Assembly: GCF_000689255.1 (NCBI RefSeq)
Contig: NZ_HG964446.1
Location: 5,569,784-5,633,783, forward strand
DNA length: 64,000 bases
Source: Mycobacterium triplex
GTDB taxonomy: Bacteria > Actinomycetota > Actinomycetes > Mycobacteriales > Mycobacteriaceae
Reading direction: 5' to 3'
Shown: in pieces, positions 7,845-15,833 of the stretch
How positions within the stretch are numbered: the first letter of the stretch is position 1
Layout: each line of letters starts with the position of its first letter
Translations under genes and position numbers: made by a program
The notes under the pieces: generated by a model
What the model saw: only the letters and a program-made list of their open reading frames with translations
Database searches by the model: none
What the model was told of the DNA's origin: nothing

Positions 7845-9468
7845 CACCCCCTCCCGGGATGAGCGTCAGGGCATCGAGCAGCGACGCGCTGAGTTCGGGA
7901 GAGAGCTGGGCGATGCAGGCACCCGCGATGCACCGATCGGGACGCAGGAACACCACCGATTCGGGGTGCACGTCGAACCAGGCCTTGAGGCCTCCGGTGC
8001 GATCGCCCACGACGACGACATCCGGGTCGTCGTGCCCGGTCCAGTGCAGCTGAGTCTGCGGCCGCAGCGCAACAAAGCGGGCGCCCAATGCCTTCCACTT
8101 CGCAAACGCCTCGTCGCCGAGAATCTTGCGCGGGTTGTTGTTCCAGCACAGCACCGCGAACCACGGGCCCAGCACGTCGTCCAGCAGGACGTCTTGCCGA
8201 GTCCGGGTGTCGACCCGGGGCTGGATGAACAGCGTGCCGGCCGGCGATTCACCGCGGTGCGACGCCGAATGCACAACGGCCCCATGCTCGTAGCGCGGCA
8301 TCGGCTTGAAGCGCATCTCGAGCACATAACGCTTGAGCGTGGGCACGATTGACGCCGACCGCACCAGCAGGTCGCGCGCGGTGGCGACGCGACGGTTGGT
8401 CGGCGAGATGACCCGGCCCACCATCGTGGACAGGTCGATCATGGCCCGCGCGTGCTTGCGTCGTTCCATGTCGTAGGTGTCCAGCAATTTGTCGTCGGCC
8501 AGGCCGTTGACCACCGCGGCCAGTTTCCAGCCCAGGTTCGCCGCGTCCCGGATTCCGCTGTTGTAGCCCTGCCCCTGCCACACCGGCATCAGGTGCGCGG
8601 CGTCGCCGGCCAGCAACAGCCGGCCGCTGCGGAACGCCTCGGCGATTCGCGAATGGTGGGTGTACACGCGGCGCCGGATCACGTCGACGCGGTCGGGTTG
8701 CGGCACCATGCGGGCCAGCATCTGCTGCAGGAACGCCGGGTCCTCGGCCTGCTCGTCGGTCTCGTCGGCGTGAATCATGAACTCGAAGCGGCGAATTCCG
8801 TGCGCGATCGAAATCGACGCATACGGACGTTCGGGGTCGGCACCCACCTCACTGTTGGGGTGACCCAGCGGGTCGTTGGCGATGTCGACCACCAGCCACC
8901 GCGTCGACGACGTCGTCCCGTCGAACGACACCCCCATCACCCGGCGGGTCATACTGCGACCGCCGTCGCAGCCCACGACGTAGCGGGCGCGCACCGTCGA
9001 GCTCTCGCCGTCGCCGCCGAGTTCGACCGTGACCCCGTCGGCGGTTTCCGCGCAGGCCGTCATCGGCCGGCTCCAGCGCACCTCGACACAGTCGAATCTG
9101 TCCAGGCCGGCCAGCAGTTCGGCGTCGACGAGCGGCTGGACGAATCCGTTGCGCTTCGGCCAACCGAAACGCGCGTCGGGCGGCGCCATTTCGGCGAGCA
9201 CCCGGCGATTGCCGTCGAAGAAACGCAGGATCTGGTTCGGCACCGTGTGCGGCAGGACGCGATCGACCAGCCCGATCGACTGGAAGGTGCGCAACGACTC
9301 GTCGTCCAGGCCGACTCCGCGGGGGTAGTCGATGAGCGTGTCCCGCTCGTCGACCAGCAGCGTGCGGACACCTTGGGCGCCAAGGATATTGGCCAGCGTC
9401 AAGCCGACCGGACCCGCGCCGACGATGACGACGTCGACATCTGGTTTCTGGTGCCCATCTGTTGCCAT
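7762..9468 (-). CDS. mhpA: FAD-dependent aromatic monooxygenase, MhpA type
   Basis: A 568-residue flavoprotein hydroxylase of the 3-(3-hydroxyphenyl)propionate hydroxylase family, making the catechol used by the dioxygenase. Seen: dinucleotide motif VVIVGAGPVGLTLAN, RGVGLDDESLRTFQ, the DG motif region YVVGCDGGRSMTRR, and the GD motif LLLAGDAAHLMPVWQGQG followed by NSGIRDAANLGWKLA. The start ATG at 9468 shares its A with the upstream TGA; the longer open frame to 9543 is not needed. The C-terminal residues are read inside the 5' end of the dioxygenase gene, an unusually long overlap. The pairing with MhpB is what supports the role. Confidence 0.88.
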   Translation of the reverse strand: MATDGHQKPDVDVVIVGAGPVGLTLANILGAQGVRTLLVDERDTLIDYPRGVGLDDESLRTFQSIGLVDRVLPHTVPNQILRFFDGNRRVLAEMAPPDARFGWPKRNGFVQPLVDAELLAGLDRFDCVEVRWSRPMTACAETADGVTVELGGDGESSTVRARYVVGCDGGRSMTRRVMGVSFDGTTSSTRWLVVDIANDPLGHPNSEVGADPERPYASISIAHGIRRFEFMIHADETDEQAEDPAFLQQMLARMVPQPDRVDVIRRRVYTHHSRIAEAFRSGRLLLAGDAAHLMPVWQGQGYNSGIRDAANLGWKLAAVVNGLADDKLLDTYDMERRKHARAMIDLSTMVGRVISPTNRRVATARDLLVRSASIVPTLKRYVLEMRFKPMPRYEHGAVVHSASHRGESPAGTLFIQPRVDTRTRQDVLLDDVLGPWFAVLCWNNNPRKILGDEAFAKWKALGARFVALRPQTQLHWTGHDDPDVVVVGDRTGGLKAWFDVHPESVVFLRPDRCIAGACIAQLSPELSASLLDALTLIPGGGDVDSGNGSVLYVPQPAPESSGAVAGPA

Positions 9469-10331
9469 CAGCGTCCCAGCAGGAAGTCGAGATGCAACTG
9501 GTTGAAGGTCTTGGCGTCCTCGTACTGCGGCCAGTGACCACAACCGGGCATCACCTCGAAGCGCGCGCCCGGGATCATCGATGCCATCCGGCGTCCCTCG
9601 GTGACGTCGGCGGTGGGGTCGTCACTGGTCCACAGCACCAGTGTCGGCGCGACGATCGACCCGTATTCGGCCGGGCCGAGAATGTTGCGCGCGCGAATCT
9701 CGGGGTCCTGCAACGCCATGATGTCGCTCATGGCCGAGACGAATCCCGGTTGCCGGTACACCCGTTGGCGGCTGGCGACCAGGTCGTCGTAATCCTTGGA
9801 CTTGTCGGCCATCAGCCATTTGATGCGGGCTTGCACCGTCTCCCAGGTCGGATTCTCCGCGGCCGCCATGGACAGCGTGATGATCCGTTTCATCACCACC
9901 GGATCGGCCTGGGAGCCGCCGGCGGTGTTGAGGACAAGTCGCTCAACCACATCCGGATGGTCGACCGCGGTGCGGGCGGCCACCCAGCCGCCGAGCGATT
10001 CGCCGCTGATGCAGGCGCGGTTCACACCGATGGTGCGCAACACGGCCATCAGGTGCTCGACGTAATGGCTGACCTCCAGCGGGTGGCCCGGCTTGTCGGT
10101 GTACCCGTGCCCCAGCATGTCGATCGACCAGGTCCAGAAATGTTCGGCGTGCGCACCCAGATTGCGCACGTAAGCCTCGGCGTGGCCGCCGGATCCGTGC
10201 AGCAGCATCAACACCGGCTTGCCGGGATCGCCGGCGCGCAAGTAGCGGGTCCGGACTCCGCCGGCGTTGAGATAGCCCTGCTCAAACGCGACCCCCTGCA
10301 GGTCACTCCAGATGCTCTCGAACTCGGCCAC
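9468..10331 (-). CDS. Alpha/beta hydrolase, MhpC/meta-cleavage-product hydrolase-like
   Basis: A 287-residue alpha/beta hydrolase, first gene of the eight-gene leftward operon. Seen: LLHGSGGHAEAY oxyanion region, GESLGG nucleophile elbow, LWTSDDPTADV acid loop and CGHWPQYEDA with the catalytic His. The ending (CGHWPQ...FN.L...FLLGR) resembles MhpC. With the MhpA- and MhpB-type enzymes just downstream it most likely hydrolyses the C-C bond of the ring-fission product. Its ribosome-binding site is AGAGAGG. It diverges from the iclR-type gene across a 127-bp region with a perfect inverted repeat, so it is probably the regulated promoter-proximal gene. Confidence 0.85.
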   Translation of the reverse strand: MAEFESIWSDLQGVAFEQGYLNAGGVRTRYLRAGDPGKPVLMLLHGSGGHAEAYVRNLGAHAEHFWTWSIDMLGHGYTDKPGHPLEVSHYVEHLMAVLRTIGVNRACISGESLGGWVAARTAVDHPDVVERLVLNTAGGSQADPVVMKRIITLSMAAAENPTWETVQARIKWLMADKSKDYDDLVASRQRVYRQPGFVSAMSDIMALQDPEIRARNILGPAEYGSIVAPTLVLWTSDDPTADVTEGRRMASMIPGARFEVMPGCGHWPQYEDAKTFNQLHLDFLLGR

Positions 10332-10386
10332 GGTTCCTCTCTGCCTACTACTGGTGGAAATCTGGTTCTCGTTTTAGACTTACCAT

Positions 10387-10405
10387 GTGTGCGAATATCG
10401 CACAC
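10387..10405. promoter_or_regulatory. Perfect 8-bp inverted repeat, candidate IclR operator
   Basis: GTGTGCGAATATCGCACAC has two perfect 8-bp arms around a 3-base centre. It lies midway between the divergent hydrolase and iclR-type starts and covers the -35 position for the TATAAT at 10418-10423, fitting autoregulation and control of the catabolic operon. Confidence 0.7.
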
Positions 10406-10417
10406 TAACGTGCGTTA

Positions 10418-10436
10418 TATAATAGAGCTTCGCTCT
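10418..10436 (+). promoter_or_regulatory. Consensus -10 element and short hairpin before the iclR-type gene
   Basis: TATAAT at 10418-10423 is an exact -10 hexamer; no good -35 is seen at the right distance because the palindrome sits there. AGAGC-TTC-GCTCT (10424-10436) is a perfect small hairpin in the predicted leader. GGAGG follows at 10442, 12 bases before the GTG start. Confidence 0.6.
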
Positions 10437-10458
10437 CGCGTGGAGGTATGTCAAGGCT

Positions 10459-11136
10459 GTGACGGGTTCGGGTACCGGCTCGCAGACGCTGGCCAGGGGG
10501 ATCACCGCGCTGCAATTGGTGGCGGATTCCCCGGCCGGACTGACCGTCCAGCAGCTCGCCGACCAGATCGGGGTGCACCGGACCATCGCCTACCGCCTGC
10601 TGTCGACACTGGCCCAATTTCGGTTGGTGGCCAAGGGAGAAGACGGGCGCTACCGGCCGGCCGCCGGCCTCGCGGTGCTCGGCGCCTCGTTCGACCGCAA
10701 TGTGCGCCAGCTGAGCCTACCGACGCTGCGTGCCCTGGCCGACGAGCTGGGCACCACGGTGTCGTTGCTCGTCGCCGAGGGCGATCAGCAGGTGGCGGTC
10801 GCGGTGATCGTGCCGAGCCACGTCGCCTACCAACTGTCCTTCCACGAGGGCAGCCGGTATCCGCTCGATCGCGGGGCCGCCGGAATCGCCTTGCTCGCAA
10901 GCCTGCCCCCGCGCCCGGGCGAACGGGATCTGGTGTCCCGAGCGCGCGAGCGTGGCTGGGTGACGACCTACGGCGAGATCGAACCGAACACCTACGGCCT
11001 GGCCGTGGCCGTCGACCGCCCGGCACCGTCCCCCCCGACTTGCATCAACCTCATCTCCCACCGGGAAGACGTCGTGATGCGCGGCCGGGAGGCGGTCGTC
11101 AAAGCCGCCAAGCAGTTGTCCGAGCTGCTGAGCTGA
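10459..11136 (+). CDS. IclR-family transcriptional regulator
   Basis: A 225-residue DNA-binding regulator with an N-terminal winged helix (LARGITALQLV..., LTVQQLADQIGVHRTIAYRLL, about residues 9-50) and the IclR effector domain (LRALADELGTTVSLLVAEGDQQVAVAV, about residues 80-215). The GTG at 10459 is chosen because the ATG at 10448 is in another frame and stops after four codons. It diverges from the eight-gene ring-cleavage operon and is followed after 14 bp by a KstD-like gene on the same strand. It very likely senses the substrate or a ring intermediate. The C-terminal half is slightly shorter than usual for the family but no domain is missing. Confidence 0.88.
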   Translation: MTGSGTGSQTLARGITALQLVADSPAGLTVQQLADQIGVHRTIAYRLLSTLAQFRLVAKGEDGRYRPAAGLAVLGASFDRNVRQLSLPTLRALADELGTTVSLLVAEGDQQVAVAVIVPSHVAYQLSFHEGSRYPLDRGAAGIALLASLPPRPGERDLVSRARERGWVTTYGEIEPNTYGLAVAVDRPAPSPPTCINLISHREDVVMRGREAVVKAAKQLSELLS

Positions 11137-11150
11137 AGGGATTGCAGTTG

Positions 11151-12764
11151 ATGTCTTGGGACTCCGAAGTCGATGTCGTCGTGCTCGGCACCGGCGGGGC
11201 CGGGCTGACCGCCGCACTGTCGGCGGTGGCCGCCGGCGCCTCCGTCGCGGTGTTCGAGAAGGCCCCGACCGTCGGCGGGACCACCGCGGTCTCGGGTGGC
11301 GTCGTGTGGATCCCCGCCCATAACCGTTCTCCCGAAGGCGAATTGACGGAAACCGACGCGCTGCGCTACCTGCGCGCACAGTCCTTCGGCACGATGGACG
11401 ACGCGCTGGTCGAGACGTTCGTGCGGACCGGCCCGAGGATGCTGGAATTCGTCGAGGGTCACAGCGCCCTGCGCTTCGAAATCGCCGCCGGTTTCCCCGA
11501 TTACCGCCCGGAGCTGCCGGGCGGGCAGCCCAAGGGGGGCCGGTCGCTGAGTGCGGGCCCCTTCGACCTGAACCAGATCGGCGAGTGGGGCAACCGGATC
11601 ACGTCGTTTCCCGCCGACTGGTCCAACGTCGGTATCGATGCCGAAACCCGGGCGCGCCTGCACGTCACGGTCGAGGAGGGTAGCGATCTGTGCGTCGCCG
11701 GCACCGCGCTGATCGCGGGGCTGCTCAAGGGCCTACTCGACGCCGGGGTCACACCGCACACCAATGCCCGCGCCGAGGAACTCATCGCCGCGGGTGGCGA
11801 GATCACCGGCGTCCGAATTGCCTTGGACGGCAAGCGGATCAACGTGCGCGCGCGTCGCGGTGTGGTCCTGGGTGTCGGCGGCTTCGAATGGGATCCGGGC
11901 TTGGTGCAGGCATTCCTGCGCGGCCCGATGCACGGCGCGGTCTCGCCGCCTAACAACACCGGCGACGGGCTGCGCATGGCAATGGCACACGGCGCGGATC
12001 TAGCCAACATGGGCGAAGCGTGGTGGGTCCCGATCGTGCAAATCCCCGGCGACACCATCGAAGGCAAACAGCGCTCCCGCAGCGTGCGACTGGAGCGGAC
12101 TCGGCCGCGAAGCATCATCGTCAACCAGGCCGGGCACCGCTTCGTCAACGAGGCATGCGATTACAACTCGATGGCCGGCGCGTTCCACTACCTGGATCCG
12201 CGCGGCGGGTACGTCAACGATCGCGGTTGGATAGTGTTCGATTCGGTTCACTTGCAGCGCTACGGATTTCTCGGCGTCGCACCGGGCGAGCCGGTCCCGG
12301 ACTGGTTCTGCGAGTCCGCGGATCTGAACGAGCTGGGCGCCAAGACCGGTATCGACGCCGAGGGTCTGATCCGCACGATCGACGAGTGGAACCGCCACGT
12401 CGCCGAGGACGCCGATCCCGACTTCGGCCGCGGTTCCAGTGCCTACGACGGCTATTGGGGCGACGACAGTGCCACCACCGCCGCGGGGAAGACGCTCGGC
12501 CCGATCGACACCGCGCCCTACTACGCGGTGCCGGTATCCATCGGCGCGATGGGTACCAAGGGCGGGCCGCGCACCGACCATGACGGCCGGGTGCTGCACG
12601 TCAACGGGGAACCGATCCCGGGCCTGTTTGCCGCCGGCAACGCGATGGCCGGGGCGACCGGACGGGCCTACGGTGGTGCCGGCGGAACCATCGGCCCGGC
12701 AATGGTTTTCGGCTACCGCGCGGGCTACGCCGCCGCCACCGGGAAGTCCGTCGACCTGCAGTAG
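11151..12764 (+). CDS. FAD-dependent dehydrogenase, KstD/fumarate-reductase family
   Basis: A 537-residue flavoprotein, second KstD-like enzyme of the island. Seen: VDVVVLGTGGAGLTAALSA at the N-terminus, VGGTTAVSGGVVWIP, and the C-terminal RAYGGAGGTIGPAMVFG, with Tyr and +4 Gly as in KstD active sites. A much longer open frame starting at 9462 is an artefact reading through the regulator in another frame; MSWDSEV at 11151 follows AAGGG and the regulator stop. It shares a transcript with the iclR-type gene, facing away from the operon holding the other KstD-like gene. It could catalyse a second ring desaturation. Substrate unknown. Confidence 0.85.
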   Translation: MSWDSEVDVVVLGTGGAGLTAALSAVAAGASVAVFEKAPTVGGTTAVSGGVVWIPAHNRSPEGELTETDALRYLRAQSFGTMDDALVETFVRTGPRMLEFVEGHSALRFEIAAGFPDYRPELPGGQPKGGRSLSAGPFDLNQIGEWGNRITSFPADWSNVGIDAETRARLHVTVEEGSDLCVAGTALIAGLLKGLLDAGVTPHTNARAEELIAAGGEITGVRIALDGKRINVRARRGVVLGVGGFEWDPGLVQAFLRGPMHGAVSPPNNTGDGLRMAMAHGADLANMGEAWWVPIVQIPGDTIEGKQRSRSVRLERTRPRSIIVNQAGHRFVNEACDYNSMAGAFHYLDPRGGYVNDRGWIVFDSVHLQRYGFLGVAPGEPVPDWFCESADLNELGAKTGIDAEGLIRTIDEWNRHVAEDADPDFGRGSSAYDGYWGDDSATTAAGKTLGPIDTAPYYAVPVSIGAMGTKGGPRTDHDGRVLHVNGEPIPGLFAAGNAMAGATGRAYGGAGGTIGPAMVFGYRAGYAAATGKSVDLQ

Positions 12765-12779
12765 GCCCGGTCTTGGCCG

Positions 12780-12843
12780 CGACACTTAAACCTTGGCGGC
12801 GACACGCCGAATAAGCCCGCCGCAGTTCAAGTTTCGCGCCGGT
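12780..12843. terminator. Imperfect hairpin between convergent genes
   Basis: ACTTAAAC...GGCGGCG and CGCCGC..TTCAAGT form imperfect complementary arms between the flavoprotein and kinase stop codons. There is no T-tract. It could act as a bidirectional mycobacterial terminator; weak. Confidence 0.35.
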
Positions 12844-14103
12844 TCACGACTTGAGCGGCACTTCCACGCAGATGTGGGTGCCTACCGGGGTGTCGAGGAA
12901 GACGAACACGCCCCGGGCCGCGTCGATCCGGGCCCGGTGCGACGCCAGTCCGATGTGGCCCTCCCCCAGTCGGCGTGCCATCGTCTCGGTGTTGAAGCCC
13001 ACCCCGTCGTCGACCACATGCAGGACACATCGGTTGTCGGTGACCCCGAGCGTGATCGAGGCGCGCCGGGCTTGCGAGTGCTGCACCACGTTCGAGACCA
13101 ATTCGCGCACCACGCCGAAGACTATCGGGTCGATCTCATTGCGGTCGGGGTAGTCGATGTCGGTGGAGATCTCGATGCCCGAACGGTCCGCGGCATCGGA
13201 GGCCAACTGATGCACCGCGGCACCCAGACCGACCTGCTCGAGCACGGCCGGATGCAGCTCGAATGTCGCCTGCCGCAGGCTTTGTGACGCGGCTTGCAGA
13301 CCGGCCAGCGCGCGCTCGACGCGCTCGTCGCCGGGCAGCATGGTTTCCAGCTCGACGAGTTCCTGCCGGACCGCGAGGATGTCCTGCAGCGGTCCGTCGT
13401 GAATGGCTTCCGAGATGCGGCGCTGCAGCACGTCCTGTGCGGTCATCGTCTGGGCGAGCAATTCCTCGCGCAGCACGCTCAGGCCGGCCACCGAACGGGT
13501 GTGCCGCTCCGCGATGCGCACGGCCGTATACGCTGTGGCGCACAGGAACCCGTACAGCGCGAAGCGGAAAGTGGCCTCGAAGATCCCGATCGAGCGCAGC
13601 ATCTCCGGGTCCTGCAGCACCGCGATCGCGAACCCCGCCATGGAGAAGATCAGCACCACCGCGGCGCGCCGCGACGAGACGTCGAGGCCCAGCAGGATGG
13701 GCAGCATCGTCATGATCAGCAGCGGATAGACGCCGTCGGTGGACAGCAGCTGGAAGACCGTCAGCGCGATGACGTCGATGACCGTGAACGCGACCGGTTC
13801 CAGCCGGCCCAGCGCAACCCATTGGTGGAACGGAGAGAACGCCAGCGCCACGGCGCACAGTGCGACGAACGAGTAGGCGACGATCAATATGCCCTGCCGC
13901 GGCCACTCGAACCGGGCCGTGCCGATGATCATGGCAGCGACCATGAGCCCCACCACGCCGATCCGTACCACCGACGCGATTCGATACGACCGCAGCTGGT
14001 GGATCCTGCGTACCCGACGCAACTCTGCGTCGCTGGTATCCGCCACCCGAACACAGTACTCATCTGTGCCGGCCCCTCCGAGGCTAAGTGGCAGAACCCG
14101 CAT
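12844..14103 (-). CDS. Membrane sensor histidine kinase (HisKA_3/NarX type)
   Basis: A 419-residue kinase for the divergent NarL-type regulator. The N-terminal half (about residues 40-190) has five or six hydrophobic segments (such as VVRIGVVGLMVAAMIIG). It is followed by a HisKA_3 dimerisation box with the phosphorylated His in SEAIHDGPLQD and a C-terminal ATPase domain with ELVSNVVQHS (N box) and VVDDGVGF (G box). ATG 14103 has GGAG six bases upstream; GTG 14046 would give about 400 residues. It corresponds by position to Rv0845. The signal is unknown; adjacency to the copper oxidase is only suggestive. Confidence 0.88.
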   Translation of the reverse strand: MRVLPLSLGGAGTDEYCVRVADTSDAELRRVRRIHQLRSYRIASVVRIGVVGLMVAAMIIGTARFEWPRQGILIVAYSFVALCAVALAFSPFHQWVALGRLEPVAFTVIDVIALTVFQLLSTDGVYPLLIMTMLPILLGLDVSSRRAAVVLIFSMAGFAIAVLQDPEMLRSIGIFEATFRFALYGFLCATAYTAVRIAERHTRSVAGLSVLREELLAQTMTAQDVLQRRISEAIHDGPLQDILAVRQELVELETMLPGDERVERALAGLQAASQSLRQATFELHPAVLEQVGLGAAVHQLASDAADRSGIEISTDIDYPDRNEIDPIVFGVVRELVSNVVQHSQARRASITLGVTDNRCVLHVVDDGVGFNTETMARRLGEGHIGLASHRARIDAARGVFVFLDTPVGTHICVEVPLKS

Positions 14104-14146
14104 CAGATTCTCCGTGGCGACAATCTGCGCTGGTGCGGCAAACGGC

Positions 14147-14152
14147 TACACT
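14147..14152 (+). promoter_or_regulatory. -10 element for a leaderless narL-type transcript
   Basis: TACACT ends seven bases before the ATG at 14160, so transcription would begin at or next to the start codon. No ribosome-binding site is present. Confidence 0.6.
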
Positions 14153-14159
14153 GACCGCC

Positions 14160-14813
14160 ATGGCCGGCGCAGCAATGCCCGAGAAGGTCCGCGTCGTCGT
14201 CGGCGACGATCACCCGCTGTTCCGCGAAGGGGTTGTGCGAGCACTCGCGCTCAGCGGCGAGGTGAACGTCGTCGGCGAGGCTGACGACGGCACGCAGGCA
14301 TTGGAACTGATCAAGGAGCACCGTCCCGACGTCGCGTTGCTCGACTTCCGGATGCCCGGCATGGATGGCGCCCAGGTGGCCGCGGCGGTGCGAAGCAACG
14401 AATTGCCCACCCGCGTGCTGCTGCTGTCGGCCCACGACGAGGCGGCCATCGTGTATCAGGCGCTGCAGCAGGGCGCGGCCGGCTTTTTGCTCAAGGACTC
14501 GACGCGCACCGAGATCGTCAAAGCCGTGCTCGATTGCGCGAGCGGAAACGACGTGGTGGCGCCGTCGCTGGCCGGCGGCCTGGCCGCCCAGATTCGGCAG
14601 CGAGCCGAACCGTCGGCTCCGGTCCTGTCCGCCCGGGAACGCGAGGTACTCAATCGAATTGCCCGCGGTCAAAGCATCCCCGCGATCGCCGGCGAGTTGT
14701 TCGTAGCGCCGTCCACGGTCAAGACGCATGTGCAGCGGCTATACGAGAAGCTCGGGGTCAGCGATCGCGCGGCCGCCGTCGCCGAGGCTATGCGCCAAGG
14801 TCTGCTCAACTAG
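14160..14813 (+). CDS. narL: NarL/LuxR-family response regulator
   Basis: A 217-residue two-component regulator. The receiver domain (residues 7-120) has acidic DDH, phospho-acceptor Asp in DVALLDFRMPGMDG, Ser in LLLSAHD and Lys in LLKDS. The C-terminal LuxR-type helix-turn-helix includes LSAREREVLNRIARGQS and APSTVKTHVQRLYEKLGVSDRAAAV. It closely matches what I recall of Rv0844c, including its length. The chosen ATG 14160 is seven bases after a -10 hexamer, while an upstream in-frame ATG (14088) lies before that promoter. Its stop overlaps the convergent E1-alpha-like gene by 8 bp. Targets are unknown. Confidence 0.9.
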   Translation: MAGAAMPEKVRVVVGDDHPLFREGVVRALALSGEVNVVGEADDGTQALELIKEHRPDVALLDFRMPGMDGAQVAAAVRSNELPTRVLLLSAHDEAAIVYQALQQGAAGFLLKDSTRTEIVKAVLDCASGNDVVAPSLAGGLAAQIRQRAEPSAPVLSAREREVLNRIARGQSIPAIAGELFVAPSTVKTHVQRLYEKLGVSDRAAAVAEAMRQGLLN

Positions 14814-15705
14814 CGGCCGGCCAGACTTCCGGCTCCCGAATCGGCTCCGGCTGCTCTTCGGCCAGCATCGCCTTCGCCTGAGCTTCGGCCTCGGCGACCA
14901 GGTGGCGAGCCCGCCGCTCCAGCTCGTAGAGGTGGCCGGCGTTGATGCCCGCGCCGATCAGGCGCTGCCGTTCGATAACCAGCGGGTCCATCGAGGCGAC
15001 ACCGTTGCTGCGCTGGGTCCTCGCCTGAACGAGAACGGGGCCTTCGCCCGCGCCCGCGCGTCGCACCGCCTCGGCGACCGAGTCACGAACCGCCTCAACG
15101 TCGTTGCCGTCGACCGAGAGCACCGGGATTCCGTGGCATTCGGCCGCGTAGGCGTCTTGACTTGCGTTCTCGACGACGAACACCACCGGAAGCTGCCAGG
15201 ACACCGCGATGTGGGCGGCCTCGGCAAAGTCCGCGGACTTCACGTCGCGAGTTTCCATGGCGCACACCGTGACCCTGCCGTCGTCGACCAGTTGCTTGCC
15301 GTAGGCGTGTCCCACGGCCAGCAGCGGTGACTGCTGCAAAGCGCTTGAGAAAGCCGACAATCCACGAACCGACGCCACGAACGGGGCTTCGGCCTCGCCG
15401 TCCGGGCCGAACTCGGGCTCGATCAAAGCGGCGATGGCCGGACCCAGTGGCAGCGCGCAAGCGATCTGCTGAGCGTGCTGCAGATGGATGATGCCGGTGG
15501 TCATGAGGTCACCCGGGCGAAGGGCCGCCGCGGTGCCGATGGCCACCGCCTCTTGGCCGAACGCGGCCTGGACGGGCTGGTTGAGACGACCGTCGATGCG
15601 CAACTCCTCCACCGCCATGTCGAGCAGGCGCAAGACCCACATTTGGCGGTACAGCTCCAGCTGGTCACGCAACTGTGCCGCGGAGAGTTCGGGTGTGCGA
15701 GTCAT
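14806..15705 (-). CDS. Thiamine-dependent dehydrogenase E1-alpha-like protein, motif degenerate
   Basis: A 299-residue protein with the fold signature of 2-oxoacid dehydrogenase E1-alpha (LELYRQMWVLRLLDMAVEEL, AAFGQEAVAIGTAAALRPGD, WQLPVVFVVEN). It corresponds by position to Rv0843. Unusually, the thiamine-diphosphate GDGxxN segment is replaced by CAMETRDVKSADF although the flanking strand and the VVFVVEN block are conserved, and no E1-beta or E2 gene is nearby. It may be inactive as a decarboxylase or have a changed role. ATG 15705 is preferred to 15738: AGGAG lies about 11 bases upstream and the N-terminus then fits the family. A thick C-terminal helical tail is present. Confidence 0.75.
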   Translation of the reverse strand: MTRTPELSAAQLRDQLELYRQMWVLRLLDMAVEELRIDGRLNQPVQAAFGQEAVAIGTAAALRPGDLMTTGIIHLQHAQQIACALPLGPAIAALIEPEFGPDGEAEAPFVASVRGLSAFSSALQQSPLLAVGHAYGKQLVDDGRVTVCAMETRDVKSADFAEAAHIAVSWQLPVVFVVENASQDAYAAECHGIPVLSVDGNDVEAVRDSVAEAVRRAGAGEGPVLVQARTQRSNGVASMDPLVIERQRLIGAGINAGHLYELERRARHLVAEAEAQAKAMLAEEQPEPIREPEVWPAAS

Positions 15706-15833
15706 GTCCGGGGGTCTCCTAACTCGTCGTGGATACAAGAGTTAAGTTAGGCCGGTTTAGCTGGGCGAAACTCCGCCGATCGGGCCCGAAAACAGATGAA
15801 CGCCCCGTCCCCCGATCGGGGGACAAGCGAAGC

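Noticed and set aside
9462..12764. Apparent 1100-residue ORF
   Set aside because: It reads antisense and out of frame through the hydrolase and IclR genes; only the part from 11151 encodes a recognisable flavoprotein.
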